Source: Tepidamorphus sp. (GTDB lineage Bacteria > Pseudomonadota > Alphaproteobacteria > Rhizobiales > Tepidamorphaceae). Taken from it: a stretch of DNA of 64,000 bases. Within the stretch, counting starts at the first letter, position 1; each line of letters starts with the position of its first letter. Below the pieces are notes generated by a model, which saw only the letters and a program-made list of their open reading frames with translations, had not been told where the DNA came from and made no database searches. The translations under genes were made by a program, and so were the position numbers. The stretch covers positions 31,408-95,407 of the forward strand of contig JANQKY010000021.1 in NCBI GenBank assembly GCA_028280885.1, written 5' to 3'. Below are positions 18,703 through 27,800 of the stretch, one piece after another.

Positions 18703-19164
18703 TCATCTGTATGGTTCGCCGGATTTGCGCGTGAAGCGGTAGCCGGCTTCGTCCTTGTGGGCGGTCATGTCGACATCGGCATATTGCGCGCGTTCGCTTA
18801 GCGACCGGGTGCCGACTTCGAGGATTACCGCGTCGCGGTCGGTGCGGTTGATCAGGCAATGGCCGTTCGGCACGCCGGCCTTGAAGCCCGCCGCATCGCC
18901 GGCCTTGAGCACCGTCTCGCCGTCGTCCTCGGCCAGCACGACCTCGCCGGACACGACATAGACGAACTCGTCTTCCTGCTCATGCCAGTGCCGGAGCGCG
19001 GAGGCGGCACCCGGCGCCAGCGTCGTCAGGTTGACGCCGAACTGGGTCAGCCCGACGACGTCGCCGAGCTTGCGCTTGGCGCGGCCCTCGGTGACGTGGC
19101 TGAATTCGTCCGGATAGGCGCTGCTCGTGCGCGCCTCGACGGCGGCGATATCGATCTTCGGCAT
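18703..19164 (-). CDS. Cupin-domain protein
   Basis: 153 residues, a single conserved-barrel cupin. The first metal motif is HWHEQEDEFVYVVSGE (H59, H61, E65), and the second motif falls in GDAAGFKAGVPNGHCLIN (His near 103). Cupin_2 proteins of this size bind a metal and act as sugar isomerases, dioxygenases or small-ligand sensors. Its position between thiolase and fadJ, 43 bp from fadJ and on the same strand, suggests it is co-transcribed with the beta-oxidation genes, but no role in that pathway is established from sequence. The 219-bp spacer upstream contains an inverted REP pair. Confidence 0.85.
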   Translation of the reverse strand: MPKIDIAAVEARTSSAYPDEFSHVTEGRAKRKLGDVVGLTQFGVNLTTLAPGAASALRHWHEQEDEFVYVVSGEVVLAEDDGETVLKAGDAAGFKAGVPNGHCLINRTDRDAVILEVGTRSLSERAQYADVDMTAHKDEAGYRFTRKSGEPYR

Positions 19165-19234
19165 TGCACCTGCTTTCGCTTGGGCCTGACGTATCGAAGT
19201 GGCGACCGGGCACTACGCCGGCCGAATTCTCCAG

Positions 19235-19345
19235 AGGCCATGCCCGGACGTGTTCCGGGCATCCATGAACACCGCCGTGAGAATTGTTGCCGGCGGCTGT
19301 GTTCATGGATTGCCGGGACAAGCCCGGCAATGACAGCGGGGGAGG
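19235..19345 (+). repeat. Inverted REP pair (BIME-like) between thiolase and cupin genes
   Basis: Two REP-like units face each other. ATCCATGAACAC at 19261-19272 is the exact reverse complement of GTGTTCATGGAT at 19299-19310, and each is attached to a GC hairpin (GCCCGGACGTGTTCCGGGC on the left, GCCGGGACAAGCCCGGC on the right). Related units recur near 43960-44010 and 60412-60470. In the transcript of the leftward operon this would fold into a strong double hairpin. Confidence 0.85.
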
Positions 19346-19383
19346 CGTCGGGAAAATCCCCTCAAAGCCCCGCGACGCCCGCG

Positions 19384-20592
19384 TCACACCCGCTCGATGA
19401 TCGTCGCGGTCCCCATGCCGGCGCCGATGCACAGGGTCACCAGCGCGGTGGTCTTGTCGCGCCGCTCCAATTCGTCGATCACCGTGCCGAGGATCATCGC
19501 GCCGGTCGCGCCGAGCGGATGGCCCATGGCGATCGCGCCGCCATTGACGTTGACCTTCTGATCGTCGAGATCGAAATACTGCAGATAGCGCAGGACGACC
19601 GAGGCGAAGGCCTCGTTGATCTCGATGAGATCGATGTCGTCCATCGTCATCTTCGCCTTCTTCAAGACCTTCTCGCTGACCGCCAGCGGCCCGGTCAGCA
19701 TGATCGCCGGCTCCGAACCGATATTGGCGAAGGCCTTGATGCGCGCGCGCGGCGTGAGGCCGGCCCGCTTGCCGGCGGATTTGGTGCCGAGCAGCACGGC
19801 CGCCGCGCCGTCGACGATGCCGGACGAATTGCCGGCGTGATGGACATGATGGACGTCCTCGATCTCCGGATAGCGCTGGACGGCGACCGCGTCGAAGCCG
19901 CCGAGTTCGCCCATCTGGACGAAGGAGGGGTTGAGGCTGCCGAGCGACTGCATGGTCGTGTCGGGCCGCATGTGCTCGTCACGGTCGAGGATGGTCAGGC
20001 CGTTGATGTCCTTCACCGGCACGACCGAATCCTTGAAGTAGCCGTTCTCCCAGGCATTCGCCGCCCGCTTCTGGCTTTCGACCGCGTAGGCGTCGACATC
20101 GTCTCGGGAAAAGCCGTATTTGGTCGCGATCAGATCGGCCGAGATGCCCTGCGGCATGAAATAAGACTTGACCGCCAGCGAGGGATCCATCGGCCAGGCG
20201 CCGCCCGAGGCCCCGAGGCCGACGCGGCTCATCGATTCGACGCCGCCACCGACGGTCATCTGGTGCTGGCCGCTCATCACCTCGCCGGCGGCGAAATTGA
20301 CCGCGTCGAGGCCGGAGGCGCAGAACCGGTTGATCTGGACGCCGGCGACATCCTGGTCGTAATCGGCCTGGAGGACGGCCGCCCGGGCGATGTCGCCGCC
20401 GGCCTCGCCGACCGGATCGACGCAGCCGAGCACCACGTCGTCGACCCGCGACGTGTCGAGGTCGTTGCGGTCGCGTAGCGCGCGCAGGGTGTGCGCGGAC
20501 AATTCCAGCGCGGTCACCTCGTGCAGGCTGCCGTCCGGCTTGCCGCGCCCGCGCGGGGTGCGGACGTGGTCGTAGATATAGCAATCAGGCAT
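19384..20592 (-). CDS. fadA: Acetyl-CoA C-acyltransferase (thiolase)
   Basis: 402 residues. All three catalytic elements of thiolases are present: the nucleophilic cysteine C91 in [18 protein letters not shown]358 in MGHPLGATG, and C388 in LCIGAGMG near the C-terminus. The enzyme cleaves 3-ketoacyl-CoA to acetyl-CoA and a shortened acyl-CoA, the last step of beta-oxidation. Upstream on the same strand is an acyl-CoA dehydrogenase (110-bp spacer with a GC-only hairpin at 20619-20641); downstream are cupin and fadJ. Some relatives are acetyl-CoA acetyltransferases; the operon context favours beta-oxidation. Confidence 0.93.
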   Translation of the reverse strand: MPDCYIYDHVRTPRGRGKPDGSLHEVTALELSAHTLRALRDRNDLDTSRVDDVVLGCVDPVGEAGGDIARAAVLQADYDQDVAGVQINRFCASGLDAVNFAAGEVMSGQHQMTVGGGVESMSRVGLGASGGAWPMDPSLAVKSYFMPQGISADLIATKYGFSRDDVDAYAVESQKRAANAWENGYFKDSVVPVKDINGLTILDRDEHMRPDTTMQSLGSLNPSFVQMGELGGFDAVAVQRYPEIEDVHHVHHAGNSSGIVDGAAAVLLGTKSAGKRAGLTPRARIKAFANIGSEPAIMLTGPLAVSEKVLKKAKMTMDDIDLIEINEAFASVVLRYLQYFDLDDQKVNVNGGAIAMGHPLGATGAMILGTVIDELERRDKTTALVTLCIGAGMGTATIIERV

Positions 20593-20618
20593 TCAGGCCT
20601 CCCTTGCCTCTGCCGGGA

Positions 20619-20641
20619 CCCCGGGGGTCGGAACCCCGGGG
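20619..20641 (-). other. GC-only stem-loop between acyl-CoA dehydrogenase and thiolase genes
   Basis: CCCCGGGG at 20619-20626 is repeated at 20634-20641, separated by GTCGGAA. As each copy is its own reverse complement, the pair forms an 8-bp all-GC stem with a 7-nt loop in the leftward mRNA, 25 bases before the thiolase start. There is no T-run, so it is more likely a processing, stability or partial-attenuation element than an intrinsic terminator. Confidence 0.55.
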
Positions 20642-20702
20642 CCGGCACCTCTTAAGTCTCTATATAGGCGTTCTGAGTCCCGGCATCAGCCAGCGGTCCT
20701 GC

Positions 20703-21860
20703 TCAAAGGCTGCGCGCGATCAGCATTTTCATGATTTCGTTGGTGCCCGCATAGATTCTCTGGACGCGGGCGTCCTGATACATCCGGGCGATCGGGTATT
20801 CGGTCATGTAGCCATAGCCGCCATGCAGTTGCAGGCACTGGTCGATGAGTTTGCACTGCAGGTCCGACAGCCAGTATTTGGCCATCGACGCGGTCGCGGT
20901 GTCGAGTTCGCCGGCGAGGTGTCGGCCGATGCAATGGTCGACGAAGACGCGGGCGACCGTCGCCTCGGTCTTGGCCTCGGCAAGCGTGAACTGGGTGTTC
21001 TGGAAGTCGAGGATCGCCTTGCCGAAGGCCTTGCGCTCCTTGACATAGGCGATCGTCTCGATGAGGGCCCGCTCGATCATCGCCATCGCCTGGACGGCGA
21101 CCAGCAGGCGCTCCTGCGGCAGTTCGCTCATCAGTTGGATGAAGCCCTGGCCCTCCTCCGGCCCCAGCAGCGCGTCGGCGGGCACGCGCACGTCGTCGAA
21201 GAACAGTTCCGAGGTGTCCTGGCCCTTCAGGCCGATCTTGTCGAGGTTGCGGCCGCGCCGGAAGCCCTCGACCCCGTCGGTCTCGACCACGAACAGCGAG
21301 GTGCCCTTGGCGCCGGCGCTGGGATCGGTCTTGGCGACGACGATGATCAGATTGGCGTTCTGGCCGTTGGTGATGAAGGTCTTCGAGCCGTTGAGGCGAT
21401 AGTGGTTGCCGTCCTTGACGGCCGAGGTCTTGACCCCTTGCAGGTCGGAGCCGGCGCCCGGCTCGGTCATGGCGATCGCGCCGATCATCTCAGCCCTTGC
21501 GAGTTTCGGCAGCCAGCGGCGCTTCTGGTCCTCCGAGCCGAAATGCAGGATGTAGGGCGCGACGATGGCGTTATGCAGCGCAGCGCCGAAGGAATCGAGA
21601 CCAGTGAGCCCGATCTGATGGGTGATCACCGCCTCATGCGCGAAACTGCCGCCGGCGCCGCCATACTCTTCCGGCATCGCCGCGCAGAGCAGGCCGGCCG
21701 CGCCGGCCTTTTCCCAGGCCGAGCGCGGCACGATGCCGTCGCTGAGCCAGGTGTCGATATGCGGCACGAATTCCTGCTCGAAGAACCGTCCGGACTGCTC
21801 GTTCAGGAGAACGACGTCCTCGGTCATCCAGTCCGGGCGCGGCACGTCGAGCACGGTCAT
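20703..21860 (-). CDS. Acyl-CoA dehydrogenase, long-chain (LCAD)-like
   Basis: 385 residues from ATG 21860, preceded by AAGGA six bases upstream; the frame continues upstream only into repeat DNA. FAD/substrate motifs include MTEPGAGSDLQGVKT and the FITNGQNANLIIV strand. The C-terminal RIYAGTNEIMKMLIARSL lacks the usual catalytic Glu of the YEGT motif. The segment LPQERLLVA provides the glutamate in the relocated position used by mammalian LCAD and isovaleryl-CoA dehydrogenase, and the C-terminal half closely follows the LCAD pattern. It catalyses the FAD-linked first step of acyl-CoA oxidation and passes electrons to ETF. Long or branched acyl substrates are therefore likely. Confidence 0.92.
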   Translation of the reverse strand: MTVLDVPRPDWMTEDVVLLNEQSGRFFEQEFVPHIDTWLSDGIVPRSAWEKAGAAGLLCAAMPEEYGGAGGSFAHEAVITHQIGLTGLDSFGAALHNAIVAPYILHFGSEDQKRRWLPKLARAEMIGAIAMTEPGAGSDLQGVKTSAVKDGNHYRLNGSKTFITNGQNANLIIVVAKTDPSAGAKGTSLFVVETDGVEGFRRGRNLDKIGLKGQDTSELFFDDVRVPADALLGPEEGQGFIQLMSELPQERLLVAVQAMAMIERALIETIAYVKERKAFGKAILDFQNTQFTLAEAKTEATVARVFVDHCIGRHLAGELDTATASMAKYWLSDLQCKLIDQCLQLHGGYGYMTEYPIARMYQDARVQRIYAGTNEIMKMLIARSL

Positions 21861-22312
21861 CGGGTTTCCTTCATCTGCGGTGTCGGGTTGTGAGAGGTGC
21901 GGAGCGGGCAGTCGGCGCGGTGGTGTTCCATCGTCGGGACGGGGGTTCCCCGATCCCGGATATTTGCTGGCGCAAATTCCGGGATGACGAGGGAGAGGGT
22001 GGTGTCCTTTCGTCCCGCTCCGGGGCCATCGCATCTCGTTCCGAGGTCATTCCCGGACGTGTTCCGGCAATCCAATCCACCGCGCCACTGATTGCGGAGG
22101 CCAATGGATTGCCGGGATGAGCCCGGCAATGACTGCTGAGGGGATGCCGCCCCCTTCCTCTCAATCGTCATCCCGGCCAAGCGATAGCGCGAGCCGGGAT
22201 CGGGGAACCCCCGTCCCGACGATGGAACACGACCTCGCCGGTCCCCGACCTGTGCTGGCGCACAGTCCGTATTGGCAACCGTAAGGGGCGTGTCCGGCTG
22301 CAACATCTTGGC
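21861..22312 (+). repeat. Repeat-filled spacer with a perfect 37-bp inverted repeat
   Basis: 452 bp without a gene between two co-oriented acyl-CoA dehydrogenase genes. The outer arms 21923-21959 and 22194-22230 are perfect 37-bp reverse complements. Inside are ATCCCGG/CCGGGAT hairpins and an inverted pair of GCCGGG-type units around 22045-22125. Bases 21947-22009 are identical over 63 bp to 43834-43896. No promoter or terminator could be separated from the repeats. Confidence 0.85.
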
Positions 22313-24106
22313 TCAGAACGCCTCCGCCGGCAGCGCCATCATGCTATCGGCGCCGAACTGGATGCGGGCGAGATGGGCGGCCGTCTCCGGCATGATGCGC
22401 TCCATGAAATAGCGCCCGGTGGCAAGCTTGGTCTCGCAGAACGCCGCATTGCCGTTGCCGCTCGCGACAGCCTCCTGCGCCGCCTTGGCGATCTGCGCCC
22501 ACATGTAGCCGAGCGCCACCAGGCCGAACAGATGCATGTAGTCGGTCGAGCCGGCGCCGGCATTGTCGGGCTTGGCCATGGCGTTCTGCATGAACCACAT
22601 GGTCGCCTGCTGCAGCGTCTCCAGCCCCGTCTTGAGCGGCCCGATGAACGGCGCCATCGCCTCGTCGTCCTGGTGGGCGACGACATATTCGCCGACCTCC
22701 TGGAAGAAGGCCATTACCGCGCGGCCGCCATTGGCCGGCAGCTTGCGGCCGACCAGATCGAGCGCCTGGATGCCGTTGGCGCCCTCGTAGATCATCGAGA
22801 TGCGGGCGTCGCGGACGAACTGCTCCATGCCCCATTCGGCGATATAGCCGTGGCCGCCATAGACCTGCTGGGCCATCACGGTGTTCTGGAAGCCGGTATC
22901 GGTGATGACGCCCTTGATGACCGGCGTCATCAGCCCCATCAGGTCTTCGGCGGCCTGGCGCTCGGCGGTGTCGGTGCCGCGATGGGCGACGTCGCCGCGG
23001 ATCGCCGTCCACAGGATGAGCGCGCGGGCGGCCTCGTTGAAGGCCTTCATGCTCATCAGCATGCGGCGCACGTCCGGATGCACGATGATCGGATCGGCGG
23101 ACTGCTCCGGCTCCTTGACGCCGGAAATCGCCCGGCCCTGGCGGCGCTCGCGGGCATAGTCGACGGCGTTCTGATAGGCGACCTCCGACTGCGCCAGCCC
23201 CTGGATACCGACGCCGAGCCGGGCCTCGTTCATCATCGTGAACATCGCCCTGAGGCCCTTGTTCTCCTCGCCGACGAGCCAGCCGGTGGCGCCGTCATAG
23301 TTCATCACGCAGGTGGCGTTGCCGTGAATGCCCATCTTGTGCTCGAGCGCGCCGCACTCGACCGCGTTCGCCGCGCCGAGCGACCCATCCGCGTTGACGC
23401 GAACCTTCGGCACCACGAACAGCGAGATGCCCTTGGTGCCCTCCGGCGCGCCCTCGATGCGGGCGAGCACCAGATGGATGATGTTGTCGACGAGATCGTT
23501 GTCGCCAGACGAAATGAAGATCTTGGTGCCGGTGATCGCATAGGAGCCGTCGCCGTTCGGTACGGCCTTGGTCTTCAAAAGGCCGAGATCGGTGCCGCAA
23601 TGCGGCTCGGTCAGGTTCATCGTGCCGAGCCATTCGCCGGCAATGAGCTTCGGCAGATAGGTCGCTTTCTGCGCGTCCGAGCCGTGCAGCGTCAAGGCGG
23701 CGATGGCGCCCTGGGCAAGGCCCGGATACATGGCGAACGCCATGTTGGCCGCCGACAGGAACTCGCTCATCACAGCCGACAGGGTATGCGGCAGGCCCTG
23801 GCCGCCATAGTCCGGATCGGCCGACAGGCCGACCCAGCCGCCCTCGGTGTATTTGTCGTAGGCCGCCTTGAAGCCCTCGGGCGTCGTCACCCGGCCGTCC
23901 TCGTGGCGGGTGCAGCCCTGTTCGTCGCCGATCCGGTTGAGCGGCTGCAGCACCTCCTCGCAGAGCTTCGCGCCCTCCTCCAGGATCGCCTTGACGAGAT
24001 CCGGCGTCGCGTCGGCGAAGCCTGGAACATTGTTGTATTTCTCGATGCCGATCACGTCGTTCAGCAGGAACAGGACGTCATCGACCGGTGCTTTATAGGA
24101 CGGCAT
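22313..24106 (-). CDS. Acyl-CoA dehydrogenase with C-terminal extension (DmdC/FadE-like)
   Basis: 597 residues, longer than ordinary acyl-CoA dehydrogenases, as in the subfamily with an extra N-terminal helix block and a C-terminal domain. MNLTEPHCGTDLGLLKT matches the FAD-binding signature, and the catalytic glutamate lies in MIYEGANGIQALDL. Relatives are often labelled 3-methylmercaptopropionyl-CoA dehydrogenase (DmdC), but most members of this subfamily serve fatty or branched acyl-CoA oxidation, and nothing nearby points to DMSP degradation. Its start is 29 bp downstream of the MerR regulator gene, so the two are probably one transcript. Confidence 0.9.
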   Translation of the reverse strand: MPSYKAPVDDVLFLLNDVIGIEKYNNVPGFADATPDLVKAILEEGAKLCEEVLQPLNRIGDEQGCTRHEDGRVTTPEGFKAAYDKYTEGGWVGLSADPDYGGQGLPHTLSAVMSEFLSAANMAFAMYPGLAQGAIAALTLHGSDAQKATYLPKLIAGEWLGTMNLTEPHCGTDLGLLKTKAVPNGDGSYAITGTKIFISSGDNDLVDNIIHLVLARIEGAPEGTKGISLFVVPKVRVNADGSLGAANAVECGALEHKMGIHGNATCVMNYDGATGWLVGEENKGLRAMFTMMNEARLGVGIQGLAQSEVAYQNAVDYARERRQGRAISGVKEPEQSADPIIVHPDVRRMLMSMKAFNEAARALILWTAIRGDVAHRGTDTAERQAAEDLMGLMTPVIKGVITDTGFQNTVMAQQVYGGHGYIAEWGMEQFVRDARISMIYEGANGIQALDLVGRKLPANGGRAVMAFFQEVGEYVVAHQDDEAMAPFIGPLKTGLETLQQATMWFMQNAMAKPDNAGAGSTDYMHLFGLVALGYMWAQIAKAAQEAVASGNGNAAFCETKLATGRYFMERIMPETAAHLARIQFGADSMMALPAEAF

Positions 24107-24135
24107 CTCTCTCTCCCGTCGTCATGTCCGCCTCG

Positions 24136-24615
24136 TCATGTCCGCCGCGATGACATGTCGCGGCCTTCGCGTTCCTTCAACATGCCGGCGACCACGTCGC
24201 GCGCCCGGCGCAGGTCGCCGAGCGCATGGTCAAGCTCGTCGCGCTGACGCTCCAGATGGCCGATCTGCTCGTCGAACTTGCCAAGCGAAACGCGCAACTG
24301 TGTGACCTGGCCGTCCTTGAGATCGTAGAGATCGAGCATCCGGCCGATATCCGCCAGCGAGAAGCCGACCCGCTTGCCGAGCAGGATCAGCTTGAGGCGG
24401 GCGCGGTCGCGCCGCGAGTATATCCGTTTCTGGCCCTCGCGCCGGGGATGCAGCAGGCCCTTGTCCTCGTAGAACCGGATCGTCCTCAAGGTGACGTCGA
24501 ATTCGCGCGCCAGCGCGCCGATCGAGAAAGCCGTCTGCTTTCCGCCCGGCGTTTCCACCTCACCGTCCTCAAGCGGCATGATCTGGCGCGTGGCTGCCGC
24601 GTCCGCCGTCGTCAT
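24136..24615 (-). CDS. MerR-family transcriptional regulator (LiuR-like)
   Basis: 159 residues. The winged helix-turn-helix occupies about 30-98 (FSIGALAREFDVTLRTIRFYEDKGLL, then RIYSRRDRARLKLI), followed by a long coiled-coil dimerisation helix (about 108-150, rich in Glu/Leu/Arg) and no sensor cysteines, which argues against metal sensing. MerR proteins at the head of acyl-CoA dehydrogenase operons are usually LiuR-type regulators responding to acyl-CoA intermediates. A perfect TTTACGTAAA palindrome sits 36 bp upstream of its start. Likely autoregulatory, controlling the downstream oxidation genes. An AAGGAGAG ribosome site precedes the ATG. Confidence 0.88.
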   Translation of the reverse strand: MTTADAAATRQIMPLEDGEVETPGGKQTAFSIGALAREFDVTLRTIRFYEDKGLLHPRREGQKRIYSRRDRARLKLILLGKRVGFSLADIGRMLDLYDLKDGQVTQLRVSLGKFDEQIGHLERQRDELDHALGDLRRARDVVAGMLKEREGRDMSSRRT

Positions 24616-24651
24616 ATCGGTCTCTCCTTCGGCACGCTAACCTAGATGCCG

Positions 24652-24661
24652 TTTACGTAAA
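24652..24661 (-). promoter_or_regulatory. Candidate LiuR-type operator upstream of merR
   Basis: TTTACGTAAA is a perfect 10-bp palindrome, 36 bp from the merR start codon. Read on the minus strand the wider site is TTGACCTTTACGTAAACGGC. The ACGTAAAC core resembles sites described for LiuR regulators of branched-chain amino-acid and fatty-acid catabolism; that match is from memory and not computed. Confidence 0.5.
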
Positions 24662-24757
24662 GGTCAATATGTGCGCCGCAACAGGATCGCAGGCCGCCGT
24701 CAGCCTGTACCGTTGATCGCCTTAAGGTCTCGTGGCTGTTCCGTAAAGAAACAAATA

Positions 24758-24773
24758 TTAACCGCCTGTTTAC
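24758..24773 (+). promoter_or_regulatory. Possible CtrA box before the PodJ-like gene
   Basis: TTAA-N7-TTTAC at 24758-24773 differs by one base from the CtrA consensus TTAA-N7-TTAAC. It lies about 110 bp upstream of the PodJ-like start, in the AT-richest part of the spacer. In Caulobacter, polarity genes are cell-cycle controlled. A single near-match is weak evidence. Confidence 0.3.
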
Positions 24774-24880
24774 CTTGAATTGAAGAAGATTGCATGGGGT
24801 GGCGTGTGGAAACCGGACGTTTGCGCATTCGCGTCCCCGCAACAACAGCCCGTGTCAACACAACGAACCGGTAGACCAAG

Positions 24881-27800
24881 ATGGCATCTCGCGGCTCCCG
24901 TAATGTCAATGCCGATCCCGATCCTTTGGAACAGGCTCGACTTGCCGCCGAACGCGCCGGACTGTCTCTCGAAGACTGGCTGGACGAAGCCCGCCGGGCG
25001 GTCGGGACCGGCCAGGCGCCGAAAGCCCCGCTGAGCGGGCAAACCCCATCGCGCGGGCAAGTCCAGGCCTCGAATGCTCTTCCGGACAACGTGCCCGGCC
25101 GCAACCGGCTGTACAGACGGTCCGCCCGAAGTGAGTCGGCCCGCAGTGAGGCGGTGAGGAGTGAGCCCGCCGGGATCGGCGGCGAAATCAGCGGGCGGCT
25201 TGATGAACTGGAACCCAGGGAACTGGAACACGGGGAATTGGAACACAGGCTGACCGGCAGGGCGCCGCGCGCCCGGGATCGCCGCGATGGCGGTCTTCGT
25301 GAGGGAGCGAACGGCGACGGGGTGAACGGCACGGGCAGGGTGACCAGCATCGAAGGCCGCCTCGATCGGCTTGCCGGCGCCATCGGCGGCAGCCGCGTCA
25401 GCGAGGCGGCGGCAACGGATCCGTCGGCCGGTATCGCCTCCAATCGCGTTAGCGCGCAGGCGGGCGACATGCCCTCGACGCTCCGCACGATCGCCCGGCA
25501 TCTCGACCGCATCGGCGCGACACCGGCCGAGCGCAAGGCTGTCCCCCAGTCGGCTACCGACCAGTCGGCCACCGACCAGTCCGCAGCCGATCAGGCCATG
25601 ACCGATCAACCCGGGGCGACCATCAAGACGCTCGAGGACCGGCTGCAGCAGCTTGCCCGCCGGATGGGCGCATCGCGCGACCGCACGCCGGACCGTCCGC
25701 GCAATGCCAACTTTGGGGCCAATGTCGGGACCAATGACACGGCCGATCGCGTGCCCGACCATCCCGCCCGGAATGGCGCCGCCGCCATAGCCGAAGCGGC
25801 CGCCGAAACGGTGCCCGATCCGATCACCCCGCGCGACGACAGGCCGCTTCCTCCCGGCGAACTGCCCCTCGGCCCGCCGGCGGACAGCGCGACCACGGGG
25901 CTGAAACAGGCGATTGCGGAAATCGCCTCCAGGCAGAAGACGCTCGAAACCGAGTTCAACCGGACGGTGGATGGCTATGCCGACCGGATCGACCATCGCA
26001 TCGATTCGGTCGCCGAGCGCCTCGAACGCAGCATCGACGAGGCCTCCGCCAGGACCGCGCTCAGCACCCTGCGCGACGAGATCGTCAGCGCCAATGTCGC
26101 GCCCGATCCGCAGCACACCAAGGATTTCGCCGACCTGCGCCTGATGGTGACGGATCTGGCCCATCGCATGGAAGCGGTGCCGAACCAGGTCGCCGAGGAC
26201 CTGGCGGAACGGCTCGAGGACACGATGCGCCGGCTCGACACGGCGACCCGCGGCGAGCTCGACGCGATTCGCGGGGAAGTGCGCGAAATCGCCAAGGATC
26301 TCGACAACGGCACGCGGGGTGAATTCGAGGCCCTGCGTGGCGACGTGGTCAACCTGGCCCGGCTCGTCACCGCTGCACCGGAACAGCTCAATACGCAGGT
26401 CAACCTGGAAATCGATCAGCGGCTTCAGGACATCACCGCCCGGGTCGAGACCGCGACCCGCAAGGAAATCGTCGCCTTTCGCGCCGAGGTGCGTGATCTC
26501 GTCGCGCAGATGGAAGCGGATATCGGCGCGGCGCTTCAAGCGAACGAACGCAACGACGCCGAAGCCCTGCGCAGCCTGAGCCAGGACCTGACCCGGCAGA
26601 TCGCCGGCAGCACGCGCGATGATTTCGAGGCGCTGCGCGGCGATGTGGCCGACCTGGCGCGGCTGATGGCCGATACGCCGGCGCGGCTGAGCGAGGACAC
26701 GGATGCCCGGCTTGGCGATATCATCGCGCGCATCGAGACGGCGACGCGGCAGGAGATCGGCGAGTTCCGGGCCGAGATTCGCGAGATCATCGCCCGGATC
26801 GAGCAGGGCGGGCGGTCGGAATTCGAGGTCCTGCGCGAAGAGGTGCTGCGCCTGGCCGAGCGGATCGAAACGATGCCCGCGCCGGTCGTCCCCGAAATCG
26901 AGCCCTGGCTTGAGGATATCGCCGCGCGCCTGGACACCGCGACGCGCGCCGAATTCGCCGGGATCCGCGCCGAGCTGGGCGACTTCACCGCCCGGTTCGA
27001 CGAGGCCGGCCTGTCTGAATTCCGCGCCCTGCGCACCGAGGTCCAGGATCTCGGCACGCAGCTTCGCAAGGAGATCCTTGAGGAACTCGTGCAGGAGCGC
27101 GACAATGCGATCACGCGCGACGAATTGGAGCTCGTCCGGTCCGATATCCGCGGATTGTCGACACAGATCGACGGCGTCCGCCGCGACGAATACGACGCCC
27201 TGCGCTCCGACATGCAGATGCTCGGCGAGCGCATCCTGGAAGCGCCGAACGGCCGCATCAACGAGCTCGAGCGGCATCTGTTCGTCCTGACCGAGCAACT
27301 CGCCCAGGCCTCGCAGGACGCCGATCCCGATCAGCTTGCCCTGATCGAGGAGAAGATCAACCGGCTCTCCGATGCCCTCGACGCCTCCTCGCAGGGCATG
27401 GCCGGGCTCGGCGACCTGGAGAAGTCGATCGGCGCGTTGTTCGAGCGGATGGAGGAAAACCGCGCGGAGGCCGTCGGCGCCGCCCAGGAGGCGGCACAGG
27501 CCGCCGTGGAACGGGCGATCTCCTCGCTTTCGGCGGGGGCTGAAAGCAGCGACGTCTTCAACGACCTGCGCGCGGAAATCAACGCCCAGCGGGCCAATGC
27601 CGAGGCCGCCGACCAGCAGCATCAGGATACGCTGCTCTCCGTTCACGACACCCTGAAGGCGATCGTCGGGCGGCTGGAGGAGCTGGAAGCCGATGGCGCC
27701 GCGACGCCGGCGAGCGACAACCGGACGATGGCCAAGGCGGCCAAGGCGGCCAAACGGCGCAGCGGCAAGGCAAATACCGAAACGACGGATGATCCCGTCA

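Noticed and set aside
21861..22312. Several 60-150-codon frames in repeat spacers here and at 43690-44330, 60388-60944 and 63332-63912
   Set aside because: Their translations follow the palindromic repeats, appear on both strands, and have no family resemblance.
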